Shown here piece after piece: positions 1 through 12,000 of a stretch of 64,000 bases of DNA. The notes under the pieces are model-generated. The model searched no databases and was not told where the DNA came from. It worked only from the letters and a program-made list of their open reading frames with translations. Made by a program: the position numbers and the translations under genes. Origin of the DNA: Taeniopygia guttata. Lineage: Eukaryota; Chordata; Aves; Passeriformes; Estrildidae. Positions within the stretch are counted from its first letter, which is position 1; each line of letters begins with the position of its first letter. The stretch spans positions 8,134,001-8,198,000 of the forward strand of contig NC_133063.1 in the NCBI RefSeq assembly GCF_048771995.1. Reading direction: 5' to 3'.

Positions 1-1031
1 ATGCATACAGACTTCCATTCTTGGTTATGAAAGTGGTGGTTGAGGGGGTGGGAAAATTAATATCCCTGTGAGACTGGCAGGTGAGGCTTCTGAGAGAGAT
101 GCTCTGTGCTGGAATGTAAATCTCCCATCCATGCAGGAGAAGAGGCTTGCCTGAGTGAGAAACTGGAAAAGGATTTTTATTCCTGCATCCTGGCCACCAT
201 CTGCTGTTCCTGATGGAAGGGGTAGGACAAGCTGACAAAAGACAGGACCTCTCTGCTACTGAAAAAGAGCATGTGTATGCCCTTCTGCTACAGCCAAACT
301 GTGGCTGGGCTGTGAGTGGAGATGCCTGACCTGGAAGAGTCAGAGATGGGGGAGCATGTACAAGGCCTCTGCTGCTGGCAGAGCTGTGAAGGTGGCAGTT
401 CTGGCAGAAAGGGAGGGAAAAACTGACAGGGAGATTGGAGAATGAAATTTTCAGCCACCTCTTGTATATCTGAGAGAAATGCTTACTGTCGACTTTTCTG
501 AGGTGGCCACAGGCTGACTTGAGCTAAGCCTGGGAAGTGCTCATCTGCTCCCAGGCAGGAGGAAGAGGAACAATTCAACATTCAATCAGTTCTTCAAAGA
601 GATGGCACTGAACACCACAGGGAGGGTATGGATCCCAGATCCACTTTTCAGGCAGATGGATTGCATGTCTTGGCGCTCGGTAAAGGGGCTTTGTCCCACT
701 AGCATATCCAGATCCTGTACAAGGAAACCTCCATGAATGCTCAGAGAGTACTAGATCCAAGATTTTAGATCCACTCAGTCTAGGCTGAGTGTTGTTTGCA
801 TCACCTGTCATAAAACTTGCAAGAGGAAGATCTTCTTCCTCTGTGCCTCATCCTCTACTCCTTCCACAAAACTATAGGATTAGAAAAAACATTCACCTAG
901 ATTCAGTAGAAAACCATTCAACTCCTTTTCACAAAGCAGCAGAGTACCCAGGAGTCACACAAATGTAGTTCCAGCAGAACAGGTGGGTGCAGTGTTTTCC
1001 AGAATACAGAACAAACGAGTGTTTTTTTTTT

Positions 1032-1071
<40 letters not shown>

Positions 1072-1534
1072 CTGGAACCTAGACAGATTATCATCAATTG
1101 TCTGGCCAGAATGGGGTGGCAGAGAAATAATTTGGTCCCTGTGGTATGGCTGTAAAGATACATGACACCTTTCCCACCCTACTTAGGAATTCTTCCTTAT
1201 CTAAGAGGTATTACAAGGATAGCTTTCCTTCCTGAAGCCAGTTTTTGTTGACAGTATGGAGAGCATGGTTGGTCTCTCCTCCATAATCAGGATATGTAGC
1301 AGGTCACTCCTTATGAAAAAGACACACTACAATTCATCTGTAACTTAGTTTTGAGGAACATCTGCCCAACACCTGTAATGTTTAGAACATCTCACTAATG
1401 AGTCAGCACCAATTCCTCAGATCACAACATAGCTTGACAAGCCAGAATCAAAACTGACTGATCTTGCCACATGAAAGAAATGAGCAATAATCCACTGTGA
1501 TAACAAAGCTGAAAGAAAGATGACAGAAACACAG
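1..1534. other. Left flank, no gene recognised
   Basis: I see no exon, RNA gene or repeat family that I can name here. A long T tract lies at about 1021-1070 (on the minus strand it would be a poly-A). Short open frames around the tract are low-complexity artefacts. Confidence 0.5.
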
Positions 1535-2606
1535 AATTGTGATCAACAGCTCATAGTCCCTGCAGACCAGTGACAGGTGCTGTCCCTCTGGGGTCAGTGC
1601 TGGGGCTAATACTCTTCTGTCAGCAGCACGTACAGTAGGATCAAGGGCACCCTCTGCAAGTTTGGTGCCAACATTGAGCTCTGTAGAACAGTCAACACGC
1701 TGGCAGGCAGCAATGCCCTCCAGAGGGCCCTGGACAGGCTGGGAGTGGTGAGTCAAAGGGTTAAGTTAGAAATGTAGTTAGCAAAGAACAAGGAAATTAA
1801 TCAATACCAGGTGGGGATAACTGAAACAAGGTTGGGAAGGACAGGTGATATATGAAGTATTTTAAGAGTGCAGGAGCCATAAATACCACTGACTTCTAAG
1901 AATGAGAGGAGGTTTGGACTGTGACCAGCAGGCCAAGAAGCCCTGACAACTTGACAGACGAAGAGTTCACCTTGAGGAAGACTCTTACTTCCTCCCACGA
2001 AGACTACCAACCCACTTAAAGAGGACAATTGCACACCATAACAGATATTCAGTAATTATAATACTAGGCGAGAGCTCATGTTTATGTAATAAGCAGCATA
2101 GAAACTGTCCTGGAAACTATTTCAATATGTAAAACTTTTTTTTATAAATAGAGAGGAGTTTGTGACTTTTTTGCACATGCCTTTGGAAATGATTCCGCAT
2201 GTGCCCAGCACTGTAATAAATGCACCTTCTTTTCAATTTTAGTTAGTTGAAGAGTTGTCTGTCCGTTCTTCAGTGGGGGTGTGCAAACCCCATGGAGTTC
2301 AGCAAGGGAAACTGCAGGGTCCTGTGCCTGGGTTGTGGCAATCCCAGACACAGCTACAGGCTGAGTGGAGACTGACAGCAGCCCTGAGGAGAAGGACTCA
2401 GGGGTGATGGTTGATGAAAAACTTAACATGACCCAGCCATGGGCACTGCCAGCCCAGAAAGGCAACGGGATCCTGGGCTGAATCCAGAGCAGCGTGGGCA
2501 GCAGGGGAGGGAGGGGACTCTGCCCCTCTGCTCTGCTCTGCTCTGGTGAGAGCCCACCTGGAGTACTGTGAGCAGTTCCAGAGACCCAAACAGAAGTAGG
2601 ACATGG
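1535..2606 (+). mobile_element. CR1 LINE fragment, interrupted by a solo LTR
   Basis: Positions 1535-1748 and 2273-2606 are consecutive parts of one CR1 reverse-transcriptase region read on the plus strand. The first part carries the stretch around the polymerase motif and the Leu/Arg-rich region that follows; the second continues with the typical 'gcagggtcctgtgcctggg' block and ends in the run of 'tctgc' repeats followed by 'ggtgagagcccacctgg'. The 3' tail of the LINE is missing. The LTR at 1749-2272 splits the two parts. The fragment ends just beyond the ATP5ME polyadenylation signal, which lies on the opposite strand. Confidence 0.8.
1749..2272 (+). mobile_element. Solo LTR of an endogenous retrovirus inside CR1
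   Basis: The segment interrupts a continuous CR1. It begins TGAGTC, ends TTCTTCA, and is flanked by GTGG on both sides (1745-1748 and 2273-2276), a 4-bp target duplication as in gammaretrovirus-like (ERV1-type) elements. A TATA-like 'tttataaatag' lies near 2140 and an AATAAA near 2216, in the order expected of a plus-strand LTR. No internal retroviral genes are present, so it is a solo LTR left by recombination. It is younger than the CR1 it sits in. The family name is uncertain. Confidence 0.65.
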
Positions 2607-2681
2607 AACATTCTGTCCCTATTTTTGCTACTGTTCTGTGAAATTCACTCAAAAAAATACCAACTGAAGTGTATTAAGTAC

Positions 2682-2687
2682 TTTATT
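2682..2687 (-). terminator. ATP5ME polyadenylation signal
   Basis: Minus-strand AATAAA about 92 nt after the ATP5ME stop codon. It would give a very short 3' UTR, which fits a small housekeeping mRNA. It is the first such signal after the stop codon on the minus strand. Confidence 0.65.
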
Positions 2688-2778
2688 GATAGAGTATCAC
2701 ACAGAGTTCAAAAACCACTGGACAGCTCAGAGCTTAGCCATGTATTTCCATGTGCAAAATTCAGATGAAATCTGTTGT

Positions 2779-2804
2779 TTATTTCAGTATGGACTCTTCG
2801 CTTG
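2779..2804 (-). CDS. ATP5ME: ATP5ME coding exon 4 (last 8 codons and stop)
   Basis: Only 26 nt of coding sequence after the acceptor TTTTAG. With the split base from exon 3 it reads A-S-E-E-S-I-L-K-stop, which matches the conserved SILK end of vertebrate subunit e. Found from phase and homology. Confidence 0.88.
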
Positions 2805-4812
2805 CTAAAAGGAAGGAAAACACAAACATAGTTAGAACTATCACCCACTCCCACAAAGAACTAAAACATGCAAATCATAGTGGAATCAAAGCCTATCTTT
2901 ATGTAATTTCCTTCTGGCTAATATATATGATTCCCCCTTCTGTTTATGCAACAGAATTGGAATTCACAGCTCTGGGGTGATGGCAAACTTTTACGTTTAC
3001 TCAGTTGTAAAAGACGGTTTTCTGAATTGACAAGTCAAATGAGTCCAGAAAAAGCTACCACTACAGGTATGTCCATCTTTAAGGAACAATCTTCAGCAAC
3101 TGCACTGCACATAATGAGTTTAACAATTGCTTTTCTGAAAAAAACAGACCAAACCCATTGTTGGGAACAACAGACCTGTCACCTTTGTGCCACTTTTACA
3201 CAGATTAAATATTCTAAAGCAATAATCAAAAAAAATTCCTTACTAGGTGCTCTAGCAACTTTACAACACCGCCTCCACCTCCAAAAATAAAGAAAGTTTC
3301 ATCTAACTAGAGAACATCTAAAAGATCCATTTATTTAGTCCAGGACCAATAGAGATGATGGCTTTAAGAAGGCAAAATACTTTATCTCCAGTAAATCACA
3401 GACAAAACCTATTTTAATTTCTGTAAGAGTAGTTTAATTATAGTGCTTTGTTCAGCACTAGTTTTGTTTAGAACAATGCAAATGTCACTCTTTCACTAGG
3501 AAAGAGTTACTGAGAATGTATTTGCACCAAGAACAGCCTGAGATATTAATCAATTTTCTTAAAGTTCTTCTTAGTTTTAAGTCTACCTAAAAACCCTGAA
3601 ATAAAGCCAGAGAGTATATTCCTCTGTATGGCAGTGGGAAAGGAATTCTTAGACTTGTACAGGGAACAAAAGAAATAATCCTAAGGACAAGCGAAACAGT
3701 GCTGCAGCAGGAATACTACAGCAGGAATACTACAGCTGGAAGGGAATGACAACAAAAGCAGCACTATTAGTTGCAAGTAATGCCCTCCAGCACACCCGCT
3801 ATGACAAAGATACAACAAATGCAGCTCTTAACACTGCAAAATACAAAAAGACCAAGCTGACCTCTTAGAATTCGTGTGTGACGCCACTTAAAAGTCTCAA
3901 GTTGCAATAACGTACCATTGCCTATGCCCTATATTCAGTCATATTTGTGAGGTTCTGGCACTGCATGGAGCAAAGGGCTCACACAACCAGATGAAAAAAG
4001 GATATATTGCTACAGCTGATACATAGATTCAGTTTTTTCCTCACAGGATAACCACCATCTTTTAGCAGTTTGTTTCCTTGGTGGAAAGTCAGCCATTTAA
4101 CAAGTCCTGACTGTCACAAAAGTGTTAAGTGTTGCTGTGATATGGTTTTCAAAATGCAGGCATAATTAAACAGTAGTACGTGTCCTAACTCCTGCCTCCA
4201 GGGATTAGCTGCAGTCCTCAGTTTCTCCTAGGTGCACACTGAGGTGTAACACCAATCCTGCAGCGAAACACCTGCAAGACAGTGTGGGATGAACACACTA
4301 AACCGAGCAACTACCTTCTGCAAGCTCCTTTGCAATTCGCTCCAGTTCTTCACGTTTCTTCTTCTCCTCCGCCTCTATTCTCCTCTCTTCTTCAGCAATC
4401 GGCTTCAGGTAGTCTGAAGAACAGAACCGCTTTAAAACACAACTCCCCGGAGCCCACATCTCACAGAGCTCCGCGGCCTCACACCGGCGGGGCTGAGGCG
4501 GGAAATGGCGGCCGGGACACCTCAAGGTGCCCTTGCGGGGCGGGCTCGGGCAGCGGCCGCCCGGCACGCCGCACTCACCGTATCGCTTCTTGCCGTAGAT
4601 CATCCCCACCAGCAGAGCCGAGTAGCGGGTGAACTGCGGAGGACACAGACAAGGACGCGCCCTCACCTCAGCGCACAGGCACGGCCGCTCCCCGCCGCAC
4701 CCCCCCAGCCCCAGCCCCGACCCGCCCGCCGTCCTTGCACCGCCGGGACAGCCCCGGCGATCCCCACAGCCCTCACCTTGATCAGCGGGGAGACCTGCAC
4801 CGGCGGGATCAT
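2779..4812 (-). CDS. ATP5ME: ATP5ME: mitochondrial ATP synthase membrane subunit e
   Basis: Subunit e of the Fo part of mitochondrial F1Fo-ATP synthase. In the family it is an inner-membrane protein that, with subunit g, helps the enzyme dimerise and shapes cristae. Four coding exons join in phase: 4777-4812, 4579-4633, 4315-4413 and 2779-2804 (216 nt, 71 aa; human has 69). Visible parts in order: MIPPVQVSPLIK, the membrane segment with a GxxxG-like small-residue stretch (SALLVGMIYGKKRY), the DYLKPIAEEERR turn, then a Lys/Glu-rich coiled-coil helix and the conserved C-terminal SILK. All introns are GT-AG. The start codon lies in a CpG island (about 4440-4970). The gene is downstream of TMEM175 in the same orientation, with an LTR in between. 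It looks intact. Confidence 0.95.
2805..4314 (-). other. ATP5ME intron 3
   Basis: A 1.5-kb intron between the coiled-coil exon and the terminal micro-coding exon. I see no repeat family or RNA gene in it. A short direct repeat (14 bp, 'gcaggaatactaca') lies near 3715-3735. Confidence 0.6.
4315..4413 (-). CDS. ATP5ME: ATP5ME coding exon 3 (charged helix)
   Basis: Acceptor CTTCAG, then DYLKPIAEEERR and the Lys/Glu-rich coiled coil to ELAE; donor GTAGTT. The split codons on both sides complete in frame. Confidence 0.95.
4579..4633 (-). CDS. ATP5ME: ATP5ME coding exon 2 (membrane segment)
   Basis: Acceptor CCGCAG, then FTRYSALLVGMIYGKKRY and one base of the next codon; donor GTGAGT. This is the transmembrane helix. 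Confidence 0.95.
4777..4812 (-). CDS. ATP5ME: ATP5ME coding exon 1
   Basis: Encodes MIPPVQVSPLIK and is followed by the donor GTGAGG. Phase 0 at the 3' side. Confidence 0.95.
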
Positions 4813-4970
4813 CCTGGCGGCGGCAGGCGGCACCGAGCGGCGGCAGGAAGGGCGGGGAGCAGCCGTGACCTGGAAGCCGAATGCAGTTCTGCTTCCCGAG
4901 CGCCGGCGAGTCCGCCCCTCAGGGAGATCCGGCGCCAGGAAGGCCTGAGGGAGCTGGGCTGTGCATCCCC
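4813..4970 (-). promoter_or_regulatory. ATP5ME CpG-island promoter and 5' UTR
   Basis: GC-rich, CpG-dense sequence directly upstream of the ATP5ME start codon, without a TATA box, as is usual for nuclear genes of oxidative phosphorylation. It changes sharply at about 4985 to AT-rich sequence, and the LTR begins at 5048. The transcription start is not determined. Confidence 0.5.
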
Positions 4971-5047
4971 TGGCGAGGGTTATCCCTTTTAAACGGAACA
5001 AAAGATAACCACCCTTTTATTATTATTATTATTTTTTAACTCGTAAG

Positions 5048-5677
5048 TGTGAAAAATGCTAATTATTGTTTTTTTTAAATTTTAGAAGTTTAATAATAGT
5101 AATAAAATGGTTGTAAAAATAGTAATATAATTAGAGTAACAAATTTTAGAGTTAATTTAGAGTATTAAAGTTTAGAGGACAATTACAAGACAACAAAAAG
5201 CAATGAATTACGGCCGGCCGGATGCTCTCGGACACTAAGTCAGGAAAAGCGTGTTTTGTGAACAAAGGAATTGCCTTAAAAATAATACACTTGTTGCATA
5301 TTCATATATTCTTTATGGTTATGCATATATTCTATTTAAAACAAGAAATTCTGTCTGTGGTATGTTAACTGTTTCCTTTAATCCCCACAGCATCTTCAAG
5401 TCTGAGTAAAGCCTGAAGAAATTAGTTTCTTTTCATAAGAAGCCATAAATTCCTCTACTTTGGAAGATTTAGGTGTTTCTTGAAGAGAGTATCTCATTCT
5501 TAAAAAAAAAACCTCCCCCCACATACATAGCTTCCATTTTAACATTATGTTGGAACCTAAAACTATATTTAACACACTACTTAAGAGAATTAATACAGCA
5601 TAACTTTCTAACATTACACATATAATATTCATTGTAATATTTGCAAAAAGCCAATCATAACATATGCATTTTTCACA
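5048..5677 (-). mobile_element. Solo LTR (ERVL-like, 5-bp target duplication)
   Basis: A 630-bp element with 12-bp terminal inverted repeats TGTGAAAAATGC / GCATTTTTCACA and a GTAAG duplication on both flanks (5043-5047 and 5678-5682). Read on the minus strand, it is homologous over its whole length to the segment at 19377-19992. Internal retroviral genes are absent. The 5-bp duplication fits ERVL-type integrases, but the family is not certain. The intact ends and duplication suggest a fairly young insertion, younger than the CR1 remains around it. It lies in the same orientation as ATP5ME, about 235 bp upstream of its start codon. Confidence 0.85.
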
Positions 5678-5689
5678 GTAAGGATAATT

Positions 5690-6052
5690 GGACATTAAAA
5701 CCTGTTGAGCCCTTTGAAAACAGATACTGGAAACATTTTTTCAGTGTCAGGGTGGTCAGGTATTGGTATAGGTTGGCCAGGGAGTGGTGGAGTCACCGTC
5801 TCTGGAGGTGTACGAGAGGCATGAGGATCTGGTGCAGGTGATGTGGTTTAGTGGCACTGCTGGGTGAATGGCTGGACTGCATGATCTTAAAGGTCTCTTA
5901 CAACCTGAATTAATCTGTCATTAAGTGGTTATGGTCTCTGTACAGATGCTCAACCAACCCATCTACCCAATCCTACTTTAAATTGGAGGGTTGGAGTAGA
6001 TGGTCTTCAGAGGCCCCTTCTAATGACATCTGTTCTGTGATGCTGTGATTGT
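5690..6052 (+). mobile_element. CR1 3' tail fragments
   Basis: Two degraded plus-strand CR1 3' ends: about 5710-5925 (the 'ttcagtgtcagggtggt' block through to a 'ggctggactgcatgatctta' tail) and about 5985-6052 (a 'ggttggagtagatggtc' tail that ends in the octamer-like repeats 'ctgtgatgctgtgatt'). Confidence 0.7.
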
Positions 6053-8368
6053 AATTATTGTATTTCACTTCAATTTTCATAGATACGAAACCCTGTGGTC
6101 ATTAGTAATTCTATCAAGAACAATTAGTTACAGTTGAGAATTATATTCCTACTTGAGAATGACACAAATCAATGAAGTTTGTTTCTCAAGAACTTAAAAT
6201 GATGCTAAATGAATGAGCTGTTTATACAAAGTCTCACATCATGTTTGTCCTGAGGTTTAGGTTCTGAGATAATACCAAATTTGTGTTGAATAATGCTATC
6301 TTGATGACAAGCAAAAAAAAAAAAAAAAAAAGTTTCTTTCTGCAGAACAAATTACTTATTTGTAAGTGGAGTAAGCAAAAAACCACAAACAAACCAACCC
6401 AGAAAAACCAAACCAACCAACAACACACACACCAAAGCAAAAACTAAAAAAAAACCCCCAAAAACAAAACAAAACAAAACAAAGCATTACTTAGCCAACA
6501 CAGTGGCTTGTAATATTTTTCATTTCTTTATACAAAACATCCTTATAAACACCGAAATGAAACTCCTTGGCTAGATTCAGTTTTGGGGTTTCATTCCCCT
6601 CAGGTACTATGAGAAGTAGAATCAGCATTTCTTTACATCACATTAAAAACATTTTGGTCTTTTGTAAAAAAAATCTCAAAACTGCTGAGGTTGGAAGGGG
6701 CCTTGGTGATCTTGTAGGAAAAACCCATCTAACATAATTTTAATTATAGACATCGACTGTAAAGTTCACCTACAGAGAAGAAATAAATAGCTTGAAGTTT
6801 TGGTTTTTTCACTGATCGCAATTTATTACAAATACACATATTCACTACTTACTATGTGTCTGCTGCACATTAGAAACAAAACCATACAGAACAAAAGTGC
6901 TTTTATTAATATCAGAAAAACTGTTATACACAACACAATGGAAGTCATTTAACCATAACTAGGTATAAATCCCCTTGTATAGCTGAACATACTCTTCACA
7001 AGAAGTATGTAATATTCACAACGACATATTCGGTATCAAGGTGCTTCAAAACAAAAGCACAAGTGCTTTCAAGGCTGATCTCAACTGAAACAAGATTATT
7101 TGTTTTTCACCTATAATTTCTTCAGGCATGTTTTGCCACTTTTTTTTTTTTAATGATGAACAACAAAATTCCCCAAATGCCTTTAATTATGGCATTAAAG
7201 TTGTCAGGCACTAAGATAATTCAAGATACAAATTAATCACTCTGCCAAAAGGAAATGTAATGGCTTCTAGGGCAGCCAAAGCTTAGATGATTTGAAAAAC
7301 ACTTACTTATCCAGCTTCATGTAAGTATAAAAAAAAGTATTCAACATTATCATGGACAAGAACTTCTAGGGGTTAGTTTATTCTGCTGTCTTCCTGAGAC
7401 TCAGAAATCTGTGGGATCCCTTAGTTGTCCACAACTCAGGAGAAAGCTCAACTCCCTTACCTGATGTGGAACTCTCACACATTGCAGTCTCACTGCAGTC
7501 TTCAAGGAGAGTTCCTTCAATAGGATACTGTGCCTTCCAAATAACAGAAGGATGTTCCACTGACAGACAAAAGCCAGACACAAAAAGCCTGAGAAATTAA
7601 AACTTCAGGCGAGAAACTTCTGCAGAACAGAAAAACCCTTATGTGTAATCACAGAGCTCTTTTCCCTCAGAAAACAGCAGAGCTAGTTGAAACTTGGATG
7701 CAAAGCCACATGAATCCTCATTTGTTACACCCTTTTTAAAAAAAAAGAATAGATATGGCCAAAGAACTTGTGTTCAGATGGCTTGGAAGACTGCTATCAC
7801 AATTGCAACTCCCATCTAAACTCACACTCAAACACAGATTTCCAACTGTTATTCCCTGTTTGTGACTATGCACAACAGACCATTGAAAAAAAAAATCAAA
7901 AAATTTAACATTGAAAAAAATTAAAATAAAAAAAAAAATAAGGAAACCAGTAACTTGTATGAACATATGTTGTACTATGATGTACCACCCAGAATTCCAG
8001 AGGTTTCCATGCCTCACTTTCTCTTACATAGAGGCTTAACCAACTTCTGTGTTTGGCTGCCATTTTGCTGGGTATCTGTGTACTTCTTAATCCATCATTG
8101 CTGCAATTACATGTCAAGCAGCATTTTTTCCTGTAAGGCAATCTTAAAAGAAGGGGAATATGCTTTTCTTTGCACTCCCTCTTTACCCAGTGTTTTCAAT
8201 AGCAGACTTTGGATAAAGGGTCTCAAGTATGGCCAGCTTAAACATAAATATGCCCCAGTTATGGTCAATACAGGCTTTGGTTTACATCAATATAATCCAC
8301 ACACAAACATAATGCGAGTCAGAGGAGCTGAAATTGATCTCGTAACTTCACATGCATTGTGCGGAAAT
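6053..8368. other. TMEM175 3' UTR and downstream sequence
   Basis: No coding sequence is recognised. It holds an A tract (about 6308-6330), an A/C-rich simple stretch (about 6375-6482), and a short minus-strand CR1-like tail near 6683-6725. Minus-strand AATAAA signals at 6902-6907 and 6822-6827 are candidates for the TMEM175 3' end, which would give a 3' UTR of about 1.5 kb. Confidence 0.5.
6822..6827 (-). terminator. Candidate TMEM175 polyadenylation signal
   Basis: Minus-strand AATAAA. A second copy lies at 6902-6907. Either could end the TMEM175 transcript; the sequence alone does not decide. Confidence 0.35.
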
Positions 8369-9032
8369 TTAGGACAGTGTTTCATTTGGAGACAAACATG
8401 CCTCCTCTTCTTCTAACAATACAATCTTCCGTCTGGAGAGAGACATCACAGACTTTATGGCAGTTAAAGAAATCCTAACAAAAATGCGCAAGGCAAGGAA
8501 AGCAAACGGGATTACGATCTGCATAAGATGGAAAATTGCTGTGCTAAATTCACTTAACAAGCAAGTTAGGAAGAAGGCCCCCAGGCTTACGCAAGGGTAC
8601 AGAGCCAGCTTGGCAAACATGAAGGCGTGCTCCTTGCCACCATATCTAGCAAAGGCATGCAAAGTTTCCTCTTCATTGAGTAGGGCTGTAGTCCATATGG
8701 CAAACTGAAATATGCTGGCAAAGAAAGTGATAACGCAGCTGACCTGAATGGCTTCTATTTCATTATGAGACTTTTCTGCAAATTCACTGGTCAGCTGGTA
8801 AGCTAGTGGAAGCCCACCAATGAAAGCCAATGAAAGTATGTTGAGCAGTCCCATTAATCGGGTAGCTTTTGTTACATAAAGGAAAAGAGAGTGATGGACA
8901 AACCACAGGAGACCAATTGTAACAAATGAGCCGAAGTAAGCAAGATAGTTTGGCCCATATTCACTTAAAGCTTCAAGAAGACTGCCATGGAACTTCTCCT
9001 CAACTTCTCTGGGATCTGGAACATTGTCTTCA
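8369..9032 (-). CDS. TMEM175: TMEM175 coding exon 10 (last)
   Basis: The largest exon, 664 nt: EDNVPDPREVEEKF, then helices 2-6 of repeat 2 (AYFGSFVTIGLLWFVHHS; MGLLNILSLAFIGGLPLAY; CVITFFASIFQFAIWTTALL; FMFAKLALYPCVSLGAFFLT; FHLMQIVIPFAFLALRIFVR) and a short tail ending NETLS-stop. The C-terminus is shorter than the Pro-rich human tail. Confidence 0.96.
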
Positions 9033-12000
9033 CTGTGGAGAGAAAAATTACTTTACTTTGCATATTACTGTTATAAAAACACATTTGAAGCAAGACTCAA
9101 TTATGCTGCTTTACTTTGAGAAAGTAGTGAAAATCAGGAATCTACTCTGTACTTCTCTAATTTATTATTTAGAAACAGCATTCAAATAACAGCTCTGCAA
9201 AGAAATTACATATAAAAGGAAATCTTAATGCAGGTTGGCATTCCTTTGGGTTAATAAAATTGCTACACTGACTAAACAGCTTTTATTGATAAAAAGCTTT
9301 CATCTGAAAACATAACTAAGCAAAAAAGGAAGCTTTGTTCTTCAAGACTCTATACCCCAACACGTATTACACACACTGATGATCATTACTGCTGGAATGT
9401 AGGTGTTAGAAGTATCTTTGGTTTGTGCTCTGTGTCCTTCCAGAAAATCGTATTTTAAGATAACCAATGCAGATTTTGGAAGTCAAACACAATGTCTGAT
9501 TAATTTTATTTCCTCAAATATTACATACAAACAGAAGTTCATCTATTTAACAAGATGAAGTGTAAGAACCAGTACAAAGCCTTACCATATATCCAAAATG
9601 AGCAGGGTTGCTACAATGGCATAGACCCCATCACTGAATGCTTCTACTCGTTCCTTACTCAGAGGCTCACTGAGGTAAAAAGTGAAGGTTTCTAAGCTAT
9701 GATGTTCTTCCTCTTCACCTCTCTGACCTGGAAACAAATCCAGAGGCTTAATCATGAAAAGAAGTGTAAAATAAGGTAGTTCAACAACCTACTGTGACCT
9801 CCTTTTTTCCCTATCTGCCTAAACTTTTCTTTAGACAAAAGGATGCCAGTCATCCACACGTCAGTCACTCCACTTTTTCCAGCATATGTGCCTCTCTCTG
9901 AAATTTATGTTTAATTCAAGACAAGTGCTTTAGGAACAACAACAAAAAAAAAGCTCTTTCCTTAAACTATACGGCAAACCATTTCCACTAAGTGAATAAT
10001 GACTCAAAGCTGTAATTGAACAAAACAAATCAGCATCTCAGGACGCCCTAACGGCTGTACGGCCTCTAGGACAGCTTGGAGAATTTAGACTAAATGGCAA
10101 TAAAACCTGTCTTGAAAAAAACCATGGGGGCTGAACTGGGATATTGAATGACCTCATTTAAAATAACTGAAGCCTTCTGTCAAAAGGTGTAGTTTTTATA
10201 GGAAATGTCGAACACCTCTCTGAAGAGTGAACTCAGAACTGCCTAGCTAGCCAAAATACACTGCTTCAGGTATATAGACTGGACAAAGAAAAAGGTTAAG
10301 GTTTCACAGGAATGCAAAGCAGGTGTAATCACAAGAAATTCGATAAAGCAGTATTTCAGCCATCTGACAGGGTGAGAGGTAGAGACATGACCTGACTACA
10401 AACCACAGCAGCCACATCACAATAAACATGGACAATATTTGTATGTGTTTATTCTCAGGCTCTGAGAGTCTGGCTTCATCCTTTCAGAGCACTTCTGCCT
10501 CCTTGTTATTGCTGCCACATGGGGGAGTAAGAAGTATGTTCATATTTGCACTGGAAACAGACTTATACTAGTCTGAACAGCAGCAGTAGAAGTACAAAGG
10601 TGTTATTCTTCTGACCCAGTTTGGGAACGTCCGTTCCAAAGACATTATCTGTTCAGTGGTTTTGTAGTCCCTCTCAGAGGGACACTGCACCTTTCAGCCA
10701 AGTAGGTTGCATGATATCCCCTGCTTCTTTTATTTTAGCAACAGCAACCTCTTTCTCAGCAGGATTTAAGAGCAGCTCAGCTTGCTATGGTTGTGCAACT
10801 TACTCCTGACACAAGGAGGGCAGAAAGCACGTAAGGGAAGGAACCATGTGTTTGGGCTAGTTTAAGACGTGTGTGAAGGCACCTCTTTGGTTGATAGCAG
10901 TTAGATTAATGAGATGTAATACCCTGAACAGTCAACTGTTGTGAGAAAGTTTGATTTAAAGGTGCAGTGCTTGCCTGTTTGAAAATATGTGACTATTCAG
11001 CATTGTGGGGAAGAAAGTGATAAAAGCATAGAGCTTGCTTCCTTATTTTCTTCCATCTCCATGCTCCCTCTTGAGGAGGGAAACGGGATAGATGTCCTGC
11101 AGCTGTCATTCATATACCAAAGTGTGTTTGCATGCACTCACATTATCAGGACAAATCAGAAAGTTTTTGCACTTTAAATGTGTTGTGCCTTACACAAATC
11201 TCATTACAATTACGGGAAATTAGGAAGCAAGGGAGACACTGTTTAGAAGCACATAAATAAACCCTAAAATCACTATGTTCAAAGACCAAAAATGAAAGCA
11301 GAACTGAAATTACTTCATTCTGGGCTGTCTGCATAACATGTTGACAACCTAATCTGAACATATACCTAAGAATTTTGTTACTCACCGAGAATTTTGGTTT
11401 TACACCATTTAATTAACCGAGTGAGATGCGGAAAAACGATTACAAGTCCAAGAAGTACGTAAGACTGTTGGAGAAGAAGATGAACAGTTTAAATATAGTT
11501 ATCAAAATATAAATCACCTACCAGATTTAATATGAAACTGTAACTCTCAATCTTAGAACTAATAACATTGAGAAAAAGAAATCTTGACTTTTTTAAAGAG
11601 AACAAGGCTCAGTAGAAATGCTCATGCACTTCCTAAATATTGCATGTGGAACCAAATACTGCTTTTTCCTAGTTAATTTAGTACCAGCAATAAAGCAAAC
11701 TAAAACAAGTAGGGAAATAATTCTGCTGACAAAAAGTGCTGGAATAACTGCTTTGGAAGTTGAAGAATTATCCCACATAATCCTTATGGGTTCTTCCAAT
11801 TAACAATATTCTAAGATTCTACTATTTGTGTCACAAAAACACATTGGTGGGTCCTAAGTGGTTCACAGGCTTTGCACAGGTCTAAGCATAGGAGCAACTT
11901 GGAAACTTATTTCACCATTGTTGATATTAAAAACAAACAGTGAACAGAGTGAGGAAGTAGAGGAAAACATATTTTCACATAAAACTACATCTTTTCATAT

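Noticed and set aside
983-1165. Phe-rich and Lys-rich open frames around the T tract
   Set aside because: Homopolymer artefact of the T run at 1021-1070.
4505-4948. 147-aa plus-strand open frame
   Set aside because: Antisense to the ATP5ME exons in a CpG island; Arg/Ala/Pro-rich chance frame.
8457-8708. 83-aa plus-strand open frame
   Set aside because: Exact antisense of TMEM175 exon 10.
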